DNA of 19,712 bases from positions 1-19,712 of the forward strand of contig URUZ01000042.1 of assembly GCA_900551225.1 (NCBI GenBank). The letters run 5' to 3'. Made by a program: the position numbers and the translations under genes. Positions 7,477 through 14,374 of the stretch are shown here, one piece after another (position 1 is the stretch's first letter; each line of letters starts with the position of its first letter). The notes beneath the pieces are model-generated. The model was not told the DNA's origin, did not search any database, and was given only the letters and a program-made list of their open reading frames with translations. The DNA comes from an uncultured Clostridium sp. (GTDB taxonomy: Bacteria; Bacillota; Clostridia; Lachnospirales; Lachnospiraceae).

Positions 7477-7531
7477 AATAGATGAGGGGGCGGTATTTCA
7501 CTGTTCCTTCTCCGAAAGTTCTGCTATAAAA

Positions 7532-7573
7532 AAGCCAGCCTTTCTCCCGGAATTCCGGCAGAGCGGCTGGCTT
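7532..7573. terminator. Bidirectional terminator between GGDEF gene and deoB
   Basis: A perfect 9-bp GC-rich stem (7532-7540 with 7565-7573) encloses a loop that itself contains the palindrome CCGGAATTCCGG at 7547-7558. T-rich sequence follows on the plus strand and six U residues follow in a minus-strand transcript. It lies between two convergent genes and can serve both. Confidence 0.85.
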
Positions 7574-7587
7574 ATTTTATGATATTA

Positions 7588-8778
7588 TTATTTGATCTGA
7601 TCCAGAATAGAGGTTCCGATAGTGCCCTCCGGCATATCTACGCCGAAATTGTCGGCCACAGTGGCGCCGATCACGGCAAAGGTATGCTGGTCCGCCAGGC
7701 GCTCTGAGCTGCTCATGCTGGGTGAGTATGCCAGTAACGGCACCCGCTCCCTGGTATGGTCCGTGCCCTTGTAGGTGGGATCATTGCCGTGGTCCGCTGT
7801 GATCAGAAGCAGATCATCGTCCCTCATTTTCCCAAGAAACTCTCCCAGCTTCACGTCAAAGCGCTCCAGCTCCTGTCCGTAGCCCTCAGGGTTGCGCCTG
7901 TGGCCCCACAGCGCGTCAAAATCTACCAGATTCACAAAGCACAGGCCGTTGAAATCCTTATCCGCAAGCTCTATGGTCTGCTCCATCCCATGGACGCTGC
8001 TGGTGGACTTGTAGGCCTCGGTGATGCCCTCCCCGTCGAATATATCCTTGATCTTGCCCACGCTGATCACGTCAAATCCCTTGTCCTTCAGCGCGTTTAA
8101 GGCTGTGGCGCCGTAGGGCTTCAGCGCGTAATCATGGCGGTTGGAGGTGCGCTTGAACTCGCCCTTCTTCCTGCCCACATATGGCCTGGCGATGACGCGG
8201 CCCACCTTCCACTCATCCCTCATGGTCAGCTCCCTGGCAATCTCGCAGCAGCGGTACAGCTCATCCAGGCCGAAGGTCTCTTCATTTCCGCAGATCTGCA
8301 GCACAGAGTCCGCGGAGGTGTACACAATCATATCCCCGGTGGCAATCTCATGCTCTGCCAGCTCCTCCAGGATCTCCGTGCCGCTGGCCGACTTGTTGCC
8401 CACGATTTTATGGCCTGTGCGGCGGCTCAGTTCGTCCAGCAGCTCCTGTGGGAAGCCGGTGTCCGTAAATGTCTGAAAGGGCTTGGTAATGTGCAGCCCC
8501 ATCATCTCCCAGTGCCCGGTCATGGTATCCTTGCCCACGCTGGCTTCCAGAAGCTGGGTGTATTTCCCATGGATCTGATCCGGGGTCTCCACATGGGTCA
8601 GAGGGTGGAGTCTGGTCAGGCCAAGGCCCGCCAGGTTGGGAATCTTAAATTCCGGCATATGCTGGTCAATGTGGCCCAGGGTGTCTGCGCCTGCGTCGTC
8701 ATAGTCCGCTGCATCCGGCATTTCCCCGATCCCCATGGAATCAATTACAATGGTAAAAATCCGTTTATATACGCTCAT
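7588..8778 (-). CDS. deoB: Phosphopentomutase
   Basis: This cytoplasmic enzyme interconverts (deoxy)ribose 1-phosphate and 5-phosphate in nucleoside salvage, and belongs to the alkaline phosphatase superfamily. The 396-residue length is normal. Visible motifs are IDSMGIGEMPDA with metal ligand Asp13, VGKDTMTGHWE with the phospho-acceptor Thr85, VDFDALWGHRR (Asp288, His293), and TADHGNDPTYKGTDHTRE (Asp329, His330, His341). These match the metal and catalytic set known for Bacillus DeoB allowing a shift of two residues. The start at 8778 is supported by AGGAGG five bases upstream. It follows the PBP gene by 77 bases on the same strand. No nucleoside phosphorylase or deoxyribose-phosphate aldolase gene lies beside it in the window, unlike many deo operons. 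Confidence 0.97.
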   Translation of the reverse strand: MSVYKRIFTIVIDSMGIGEMPDAADYDDAGADTLGHIDQHMPEFKIPNLAGLGLTRLHPLTHVETPDQIHGKYTQLLEASVGKDTMTGHWEMMGLHITKPFQTFTDTGFPQELLDELSRRTGHKIVGNKSASGTEILEELAEHEIATGDMIVYTSADSVLQICGNEETFGLDELYRCCEIARELTMRDEWKVGRVIARPYVGRKKGEFKRTSNRHDYALKPYGATALNALKDKGFDVISVGKIKDIFDGEGITEAYKSTSSVHGMEQTIELADKDFNGLCFVNLVDFDALWGHRRNPEGYGQELERFDVKLGEFLGKMRDDDLLLITADHGNDPTYKGTDHTRERVPLLAYSPSMSSSERLADQHTFAVIGATVADNFGVDMPEGTIGTSILDQIK

Positions 8779-8819
8779 CGTTTCCTCCTGTTTTCATTGG
8801 TTTTTACAATAATAAGGAT

Positions 8820-8825
8820 ACTATA
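8820..8825 (-). promoter_or_regulatory. Possible -10 box for deoB
   Basis: TATAGT is read on the minus strand 41 bases before the deoB start. No good -35 hexamer is seen at normal spacing, so deoB may instead be read through from the PBP gene, after which no convincing terminator is visible. Confidence 0.3.
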
Positions 8826-8855
8826 CCACATTCCGGCGAAAAAGGCCACTTGGTC

Positions 8856-10976
8856 CTATTGCTGCACGGGAAAATACGCATCCAGCACAGCCTTGTCCTT
8901 GCCCACTACCAGGCCGCTGCCTCCGGCATTTTTCACATCCTCCACCATGCTGACCAGCAGCAGGGGTGTCCGCAGGGTGGGATCTGTGGTGTACACCGCA
9001 AACCACCCCAGCTCTGTTCCGCCTGCATCTGCTTTGGAATCCTTGATCTCCGCGGTACCCGTCTTGCCCGCAAGTCCCAAGTCCGGGCGCTTCGCCCGGC
9101 GTCCTGTGCCCTCGGGGGAGGATATTACTTTCTCCAGGGCAGATGAGATGCGCCCTGTGATCTCCGTGGAAAATGCCTGGGACAGCCATACCTCGGGCGT
9201 CAAGTCCGACTGGTATACAAGGCGGGGCCTGATGACATTTCCATCATTTGGAAACATGGTGTATAGGGCCGCCAGGTGGATGGGGTTCACCAGAATCTGG
9301 CCCTGGCCGTAGCCGCTGTCCGCCAGCTGGATCTCTGTCTCAATCTGGCCGGTATTGGAATACTGGGACTTTGCAACGGAGATCTCAAAGGGCAGGTCCT
9401 GGTTAAATCCCAGCCGGTCCAGGGCAGACGCGAAGCCCTCATAGCCGAGCCCCAAGGCCGCCTTAGCAAAGTAAATGTTGTCCGAGAGAATGTAGGCATT
9501 TTCCAGGGTAGCTGGGTTGGTCTCGTGGAGGGTGGTCACATAGTAGTTGCCCCAGCTCTTATCCTTCTGCCAGCTGAGCCCCTCATCCCCATAATCCTGA
9601 TTAGGGTCCAGCGTTCCCGCGGCCAGCCCAATGGCGCCGGTGATGGGCTTAAAAGAGGAGCCGGGCGCAAACCGCTGGCGGAAACGGTTCATCAGTGGAT
9701 TGCGCTCATCTTCATTCAGCGCGTTCCATTTCTCCTGGGACATGCCCAGAATAAAATCATTGTTGTCGTAGGAGGGCGTGCTGACCAGAGCCAGCACCTC
9801 CCCGGTATAGGGATTCATGGCCACAGTGCAGCTCTTGACATCCTGGAACTGCTGGTAGATCTGCCGCTGAAGGCCGCTGTCAATGGTCAGATAGATATCC
9901 TGTCCATCCTGCCTGGGGATGGAGGCCAGCTCCCGCTTCATCGTTCCGTCGGACTTGACAATGGAGACGGTGCAGCCGCCCGTACCCTTTAATTCCTTCT
10001 CAAACAGGGTCTCCATTCCGCTGCGGCCGATGACGCTGTCCGACAGATAGCCCTCGCCCTTGTGTTTCTCCAGGTCCTCGGCTGTGACATTCTGGACATA
10101 GCCCACCAGATGGGAGGCCTCCTCGCCCAGGGGATAGGAGCGCACCGTGGTATCTGTGATCATCACCCCGGGAACGGTCAGCAGTTCATCCTGAAGGGCC
10201 TTGTTGTTCACATTATCTAACTTTGGGCTGAGGGAGCCGAGATCCAGTTCATCTACCTTTTTCAGTGTTTTTAATGGAACCAGGGAATCATCCTTCACCC
10301 ATTTAGCGGCCAGCTTCTTCTCTATGCTGTCCGTGGGAATGCCCAGAAGCTCCGAAAGGCGCGCCAGATCTGCGGAAGGTTCTGCACTCATCTTCCCCGG
10401 CACCAAACCCACCATGGAAGCAGTGCCTTTTCCTGCCAGCAATTCCCCGTTTCGGTCATAGACCTGTCCGCGCTCCGCCTTCTCGGTGGTCACGCGCACC
10501 TTGTCCGTGCGGCTGAACTCCGGGAAGATTACGCGGTCGTTCCAGGCCATATGGTAAGCGCCCTCTTCATCCTTTAAAAAGGTCACCTGGTTTGGAAATG
10601 ATATGGGGCCGGCAAGGCAGTCCAGGCTCATCTGAAAGCTGACCACTGCCACACCGTCCTCCTTCTCCTCCGTGCCTGTAACCGCCGCCTGGATGTTGGC
10701 TGCCTCAATGCCGCCGAAAATGTTCTTGTGGCGGGTTACAAAATCTTCCAGGGTAATCTCCTGGCGGCTCTGTTCATCCAGCATATCATACATTTTCTCG
10801 TAGCTTCCGCCGGACAGATAGGCGGTGTACTGGGAAAACAATTCATCAGGTGTAGGCATGGCCGCTTTGCGGCGGTTCTGCAGAAACAGATAAGACATAA
10901 TCCCTGCGCCAATTGCCAAAACCAGCGCAAGGATGATCCAGAGCAGGGCCCTGCTCTTTCTTTTTCTTCTTCGCAT
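8856..10976 (-). CDS. Class B penicillin-binding protein with MecA_N domain
   Basis: This 706-residue peptidoglycan D,D-transpeptidase is anchored by one N-terminal membrane helix (about 10-32) after a very basic RRRKRK start. A MecA_N/NTF2-like domain follows (about 41-155, with YEKMYDMLDEQS), then a PBP dimer domain (about 165-340, with RGQVYDRNGELLA), then the transpeptidase domain (about 375-700). All three active-site motifs are present: SSFK with Ser440 and Lys443, SDN at 498-500, and KTGT at 638-641. This is the architecture of S. aureus PBP2a and of enterococcal and clostridial low-affinity PBPs, so reduced beta-lactam affinity is possible but not shown. The start at 10976 has AGAGGA six bases upstream; a GTG at 11003 would place that ribosome binding site inside the gene. 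It has its own promoter. Confidence 0.94.
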   Translation of the reverse strand: MRRRKRKSRALLWIILALVLAIGAGIMSYLFLQNRRKAAMPTPDELFSQYTAYLSGGSYEKMYDMLDEQSRQEITLEDFVTRHKNIFGGIEAANIQAAVTGTEEKEDGVAVVSFQMSLDCLAGPISFPNQVTFLKDEEGAYHMAWNDRVIFPEFSRTDKVRVTTEKAERGQVYDRNGELLAGKGTASMVGLVPGKMSAEPSADLARLSELLGIPTDSIEKKLAAKWVKDDSLVPLKTLKKVDELDLGSLSPKLDNVNNKALQDELLTVPGVMITDTTVRSYPLGEEASHLVGYVQNVTAEDLEKHKGEGYLSDSVIGRSGMETLFEKELKGTGGCTVSIVKSDGTMKRELASIPRQDGQDIYLTIDSGLQRQIYQQFQDVKSCTVAMNPYTGEVLALVSTPSYDNNDFILGMSQEKWNALNEDERNPLMNRFRQRFAPGSSFKPITGAIGLAAGTLDPNQDYGDEGLSWQKDKSWGNYYVTTLHETNPATLENAYILSDNIYFAKAALGLGYEGFASALDRLGFNQDLPFEISVAKSQYSNTGQIETEIQLADSGYGQGQILVNPIHLAALYTMFPNDGNVIRPRLVYQSDLTPEVWLSQAFSTEITGRISSALEKVISSPEGTGRRAKRPDLGLAGKTGTAEIKDSKADAGGTELGWFAVYTTDPTLRTPLLLVSMVEDVKNAGGSGLVVGKDKAVLDAYFPVQQ

Positions 10977-10982
10977 TGTGAA

Positions 10983-10993
10983 TCCTCTCCTCC
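10983..10993 (-). promoter_or_regulatory. Ribosome binding site fixing the PBP start
   Basis: On the minus strand this reads GGAGGAGAGGA and ends six bases before the ATG at 10976, which favours that start over the upstream in-frame GTG at 11003. Confidence 0.7.
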
Positions 10994-11063
10994 ATTCTGA
11001 CACTGCTGAAAACGCACAAACAGTAAAGACACTGCCTGCGCGCTCTGCAAAATGTTATGAGTG

Positions 11064-11092
11064 ATTATTGCACATGTAGGATTTAATGTCAA
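11064..11092 (-). promoter_or_regulatory. Housekeeping promoter for the PBP gene
   Basis: On the minus strand a perfect TTGACA (11087-11092) is followed after 17 bases by AATAAT (11064-11069). The start point would be near 11057, giving a leader of about 80 bases. It lies just past the stop of the anti-sigma gene, so the PBP can be made independently of the sigma operon. Confidence 0.75.
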
Positions 11093-11107
11093 GAGATATA
11101 TATACGC

Positions 11108-12409
11108 CTACGGGACAAGGCTCAGGCTGGCAGGATCAGCGGTCTCCAGCTCCAAGTCCATGATCCGGACTGTCATCTCCTCCCCTGTCTCATAGGGGAA
11201 CTGACGGACGGTTTCTTTCACGGTCCGACGGTCCTGTTCCATAATATAGTAGGTGTACCCCAGGGACAGGGTGAAATCGTCCCCGCTGCCGGACCCGTAG
11301 CTCTGGCTGTTTTCCCCTTCCATGCGCCCGGATTTCAGCAGGCCGTAATTGGTCATGGGCCGGAACACCAGGGTGATATGATCGTTTTCATCCCGCTTAA
11401 TCTCCTTCAGATTCAGCTCCAGCTTTCCTGCTGTCAGTGTGTCATTGACAGGAAGGCTGCCGCCCCTGGCAGGCACCTGGAAGGTATAGGATATCAGGCC
11501 TTGTTCTCCGCCCCGCAGCTCCCATGCCACTCCCTCCGCGGTAAATGATGTGACAGGCCCATTGGCCTTGTCCACAGTCTTCCACACACTGCTGCCGCTT
11601 CCCACCTTCTCCGCCTGATAGGCAGTTCCGTCTTCTCCGATGAACATGGGATTCAGAAGGTCCGCAGTCCAGGCAGCCCCTGACGGGAAGATGCCGGCCG
11701 GGTCCCATTTCCCATAATCTTCCATATTGCTGACGCCCACCACACTGTTGTCCGGGGCCAGAGGCCATATGATCCAGCTCATCTGGTTTGTTTTCAGGAT
11801 CATATTTCCGCTGACCGCGGATTTCTCCGGCTCTTCCAGGAGTATCTCTGCGCTCTGCCCGTCCACGGTCAGTGTAAACCGGCTGGCCTCCTCCACTCCT
11901 GTGAAGTGGCACTGCATCTCACTTTTTTCTCTCAGAATACCAGCGGCGGCTCCCTCCTCTGATGGAGCGGCCTCTGTGACGGTCTGGATGCTGCTGCCGC
12001 GGTATGCATCCTCATAGACCGTATCTCCGGCCGTCAGGGTTGCGGCTCCCATGCCGTCTGCGCTGTTCCTGGTGACCACCGCGTAGACATCCTGTCCGTC
12101 CCGGTATGCCAGCTCTACACAGTATTCCCCCTCAGAGCCGAATCTAACTGCCTGCCTCAGCACAAAATATCCGGGATGTTCTTCCTCAGTGACAGTTCCG
12201 CCGAACAGAAACATTGCCAGGTTCCTGGCGGTGGCTGTGAGGGTGCTGTGGTTTATGATTCCAAACAGGATCAGAATACAGGCAGCGGCGGCCACAGCCC
12301 TTCGGTAAACCCGGCCGGTTCCAGAAGATTTCCCGGTATATATCCCCTCTGAAAGCTGCAGCGCCAGATCATCGTCAATGTATTGTTCAAGATGTTCAAA
12401 TGTCATCAT
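11108..12409 (-). CDS. Anti-sigma-factor-like membrane protein (DUF4179 type)
   Basis: This 433-residue protein is encoded directly after, and overlapping, an ECF sigma factor gene. A short acidic cytoplasmic N-terminus (about 1-34, MMTFEHLEQYIDDDLALQL) is followed by one transmembrane helix (about 35-53) and a large beta-rich extracytoplasmic part. This is the usual layout of clostridial sigma-antisigma partners carrying DUF4179. The N-terminus lacks an obvious zinc-binding HxxxCxxC motif, so it would be a non-ZAS type if it binds the sigma factor. The start at 12409 has AGGAGG nearby; a second Met follows directly. The overlap with the sigma gene stop is 14 bases, indicating translational coupling. 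The anti-sigma role is inferred from position and layout; the family name comes from recognition without a search. Confidence 0.75.
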   Translation of the reverse strand: MMTFEHLEQYIDDDLALQLSEGIYTGKSSGTGRVYRRAVAAAACILILFGIINHSTLTATARNLAMFLFGGTVTEEEHPGYFVLRQAVRFGSEGEYCVELAYRDGQDVYAVVTRNSADGMGAATLTAGDTVYEDAYRGSSIQTVTEAAPSEEGAAAGILREKSEMQCHFTGVEEASRFTLTVDGQSAEILLEEPEKSAVSGNMILKTNQMSWIIWPLAPDNSVVGVSNMEDYGKWDPAGIFPSGAAWTADLLNPMFIGEDGTAYQAEKVGSGSSVWKTVDKANGPVTSFTAEGVAWELRGGEQGLISYTFQVPARGGSLPVNDTLTAGKLELNLKEIKRDENDHITLVFRPMTNYGLLKSGRMEGENSQSYGSGSGDDFTLSLGYTYYIMEQDRRTVKETVRQFPYETGEEMTVRIMDLELETADPASLSLVP

Positions 12410-12965
12410 TTTCTCCCTCCTTGGGATCGCATTCCCTGACAGCCAGCCCCTGAGCCGCAAATATCTTCTCCAGCTTCCTGCGCAGGCGGCAGATCCGGAT
12501 ATCGGCAGCCCTGCGGGATATGCCCAGCTGCCCTGCGATCTCCTCAATTGGCATATGATATAAGAAACGCATGGCAAAGAGCCGCTGCTCTTTCTGTTTT
12601 AAATGCAGGAGCACGGACCGCACCAGATCCCTCATCTCGGCCCGCTCCAGGGCATGGTTGTCCTCATAGCCCAGTTCCAGTATTCCTTCCATAGGTACGG
12701 TCCTGGAATCCGACAGCTGTTTTCTCCGGCTCAGCGCCCTGCTTCTGGCCATCACCGCCACATAGGTGTTAAGGCCTGCCCGCTCCTGGTCGTATTTTTC
12801 GGGGTGAACCAAAAGCTGATACATCACATCCTGCACAAGCTCCTCCACATCCTCCGGCGTTCCAATTGGGTACAGAATCCGGCTGCAGACCTGCCTGGCC
12901 ACCGGGGCGTATGTCTGATAGAGGCGTCCCTGGCTGTCCGATGTTGAATTTATGGGTTGTTTCAT
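12396..12965 (-). CDS. ECF-type sigma-70 family RNA polymerase sigma factor
   Basis: This 189-residue sigma factor has region 2 at about residues 12-85 (EDVEELVQDVMYQLL and the following helices) and region 4 at about 112-170. Region 4 carries the helix-turn-helix IEEIAGQLGISRRAADIRICRLRRKL. Regions 1 and 3 are absent, as in ECF sigmas. Residues after 172 form an acidic tail whose codons overlap the anti-sigma gene. AAGGA lies about nine bases before the start at 12965. By family rule the partner membrane protein would hold it inactive until an envelope signal arrives. It probably drives its own operon, but no clear ECF-type -35 element is visible upstream. The PBP gene downstream could belong to the same response, although it has a separate vegetative promoter. 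Confidence 0.92.
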   Translation of the reverse strand: MKQPINSTSDSQGRLYQTYAPVARQVCSRILYPIGTPEDVEELVQDVMYQLLVHPEKYDQERAGLNTYVAVMARSRALSRRKQLSDSRTVPMEGILELGYEDNHALERAEMRDLVRSVLLHLKQKEQRLFAMRFLYHMPIEEIAGQLGISRRAADIRICRLRRKLEKIFAAQGLAVRECDPKEGENDDI

Positions 12966-13001
12966 TAGGTTTGTCCTTTTCTTGTATTGGTTGGATGGTT
13001 G

Positions 13002-13019
13002 ATATAAAGATCTTTATAT
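13002..13019. repeat. Perfect 18-bp palindrome in the sigma/Rpn divergent region
   Basis: ATATAAAGATCTTTATAT is self-complementary over all 18 bases. It lies 37 bases before the sigma start and about 200 bases before the Rpn start. It could be an operator for a dimeric regulator. Its AT-richness makes a terminator role unlikely. Confidence 0.5.
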
Positions 13020-13020
13020 T

Positions 13021-13026
13021 ATTATA
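13021..13026 (-). promoter_or_regulatory. Candidate -10 box for the sigma/anti-sigma operon
   Basis: TATAAT is read on the minus strand directly upstream of the 18-bp palindrome, about 55 bases before the sigma start. No good -35 hexamer is present at 17 bases. The region is so AT-rich that chance matches are likely. Confidence 0.3.
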
Positions 13027-13097
13027 TACCAGGAATGGATGAGATTTCTTTCACTTTTTGCGAATACTTTTCATAATACTTTTTCTCCAGAAAGGCT

Positions 13098-13126
13098 TTG
13101 CTTTGAGTCGTTGTATATGTTATATT
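13098..13126 (+). promoter_or_regulatory. Promoter for the Rpn nuclease gene
   Basis: TTGCTT at 13098-13103 and TATATT at 13121-13126 are 17 bases apart, and a TG one base before the -10 box gives an extended -10. The start point near 13133 would leave a leader of about 87 bases in the AT-rich intergenic DNA. Confidence 0.55.
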
Positions 13127-13219
13127 AATTAAATCATCTATATTTATCTCACATGTTCCGGCTGTCTGGCCGGGCAAACCTGTTATCTATCTCATTCTTA
13201 TCTCAATGGAGGCATATCT

Positions 13220-14305
13220 ATGACATCTAACACAATCCCTTTCACTGACTTTGAAACATTTGGCATTCCACAGACCGAGGCGGAGGTTCTGAAAGCCTTA
13301 CGGTCAGACAGCTTTTCCTACCAGCAGTACCTGGCGCTGACTGAATCGATGCAACAGGATTTCCTCTCCTTCTGCATGGGCACTAAGGGGGCAAAGCTCA
13401 CCTATGATCCGTTCTTTAAATCCGTTTTTGACCCTCAAAAGTACCCACAGCGGCTGGAAGATTTTTTGAGCCTCTGCCTTGGGGTGAAGCTGTCCATTGT
13501 GGCCGTCCTTCCGGGGGAATCCGACCGTCTGTCGGAAGAAGGCTCCCTGCTGATCATGGATATCCTTGTGCGTCTGGAATCGGGCGCTCTTGTCAATGTG
13601 GAGATCCAGCGGATCGGATATTACTTTCCCGGGCCGCGCTGCGCCTGCTATTCCAGCGATCTGGTGATGCGCCAGTATTCCCGGGTACGGTCCGATATGA
13701 AAAAAAAGGGAAAACGCTTCTCTTACCGGGATATAAAAAAGGTCTACACCATCGTATTGATCCAAAGCAGTACATCTGAATTCCATTTATTCCCAGATCA
13801 ATATCTACACTATGCCAAACAATGTTTTGATACCGGTTTACCGCTGGATCTGATTCAGGAATATCTCATTATCCCTCTTGACATTTTCCTCAGCTGCCCC
13901 CACAATAAACTTACAAGGCTGGATGCCTGGCTGTATTTTATTGCCTCCGATGCCCCGGCGGACATCCTGCGGGTTATTGGGGAATATCCTGATTTCAAGG
14001 ACCTTTACAGGGAAGTATTTCAATTTCGTTTCATGACAAAGGAGTTGGTGAGTATGTTTTCAGAAGGACTACGGCTGCTGGACGCCGGCACCGTACAGTA
14101 CATGATTGAGGATCAGCAGGCACAGATCGAACAGCTCCAGCTGAAGCTGAAACAGCAGCAGGAATGGGCTGAGCAGCAGCGGGAACGGGCTGAGCAGCAG
14201 CGGGCACAAGCCGAGCAGGCAGTGCGGCAGCAAGCGCAAGCGGCGGAAGCACTGGCAGAAAAAGAAGCCGAAATTGTACGCCTTAAGGCTTTGCTGGCTA
14301 AATAA
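13220..14305 (+). CDS. Rpn-family PD-(D/E)XK nuclease / transposase-like protein with C-terminal coiled coil
   Basis: This 361-residue protein belongs to the Rpn/YhgA-like group (PDDEXK_2), whose E. coli members promote RecA-independent recombination and act as DNases. The N-terminal third shows YDPFFKSVF near residue 62. The catalytic core is IMDILVRLESGALVNVEIQ, giving Asp114, Glu128 and the Q130 that replaces Lys in this family (ExQ). The middle part is helical with conserved aromatic residues. Residues from about 290 to the end form a long Gln/Ala/Glu-rich coiled coil containing exact seven-residue repeats (AEQQRER, AEQQRAQ, AEQAVRQ). GGAGG lies eight bases before the start. The gene stands alone between a divergent sigma operon and a shared terminator. 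Such genes often occur in many copies in clostridial genomes. No terminal inverted repeats were found around it. Confidence 0.87.
   Translation: MTSNTIPFTDFETFGIPQTEAEVLKALRSDSFSYQQYLALTESMQQDFLSFCMGTKGAKLTYDPFFKSVFDPQKYPQRLEDFLSLCLGVKLSIVAVLPGESDRLSEEGSLLIMDILVRLESGALVNVEIQRIGYYFPGPRCACYSSDLVMRQYSRVRSDMKKKGKRFSYRDIKKVYTIVLIQSSTSEFHLFPDQYLHYAKQCFDTGLPLDLIQEYLIIPLDIFLSCPHNKLTRLDAWLYFIASDAPADILRVIGEYPDFKDLYREVFQFRFMTKELVSMFSEGLRLLDAGTVQYMIEDQQAQIEQLQLKLKQQQEWAEQQRERAEQQRAQAEQAVRQQAQAAEALAEKEAEIVRLKALLAK
14168..14230 (+). repeat. Tandem 21-bp heptad-coding repeat inside the Rpn gene
   Basis: Three 21-base units start at 14168, 14189 and 14210. The first two are nearly identical (GCTGAGCAGCAGCGGG, then a variable end) and the third is diverged. 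Each encodes one coiled-coil heptad, so unit gain or loss would change coil length without shifting the frame. Confidence 0.75.
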
Positions 14306-14321
14306 TCGATTGGACAAAAGA

Positions 14322-14370
14322 AATACAGCAGCCGGATTGACGATATGGTACTCAATCCTGCTGCTGTATT
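14322..14370. terminator. Bidirectional terminator between Rpn gene and GH42 gene
   Basis: A 19-bp stem with a single mismatch (arms 14322-14340 and 14352-14370, 11-base loop) lies between convergent genes. T-rich sequence follows on the plus strand and a shorter U-rich stretch follows on the minus strand. It begins 17 bases after the Rpn stop and ends 4 bases from the GH42 stop. Confidence 0.85.
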
Positions 14371-14374
14371 TTCT

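Noticed and set aside
7547..7558. CCGGAATTCCGG palindrome as a protein-binding site
   Set aside because: It lies in the loop of a convergent terminator hairpin, so folding of the RNA is the simpler explanation.
8134..9312. Long plus-strand open frame across deoB and the PBP gene
   Set aside because: It is antisense to two well-supported genes and resembles no known family; it reflects codon bias on the opposite strand.
11093..11107. Short TATATATA run as a promoter
   Set aside because: It lies upstream of the better TTGACA-17-AATAAT promoter and has no matching -35 hexamer.
12410..12577. N-terminal extension of the anti-sigma-like gene
   Set aside because: The extra residues duplicate the sigma coding region in another frame and lack a start signal, whereas 12409 has a good ribosome binding site.
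13220..14370. Rpn gene as a complete insertion sequence
   Set aside because: No terminal inverted repeats or target-site duplications were found at its borders.
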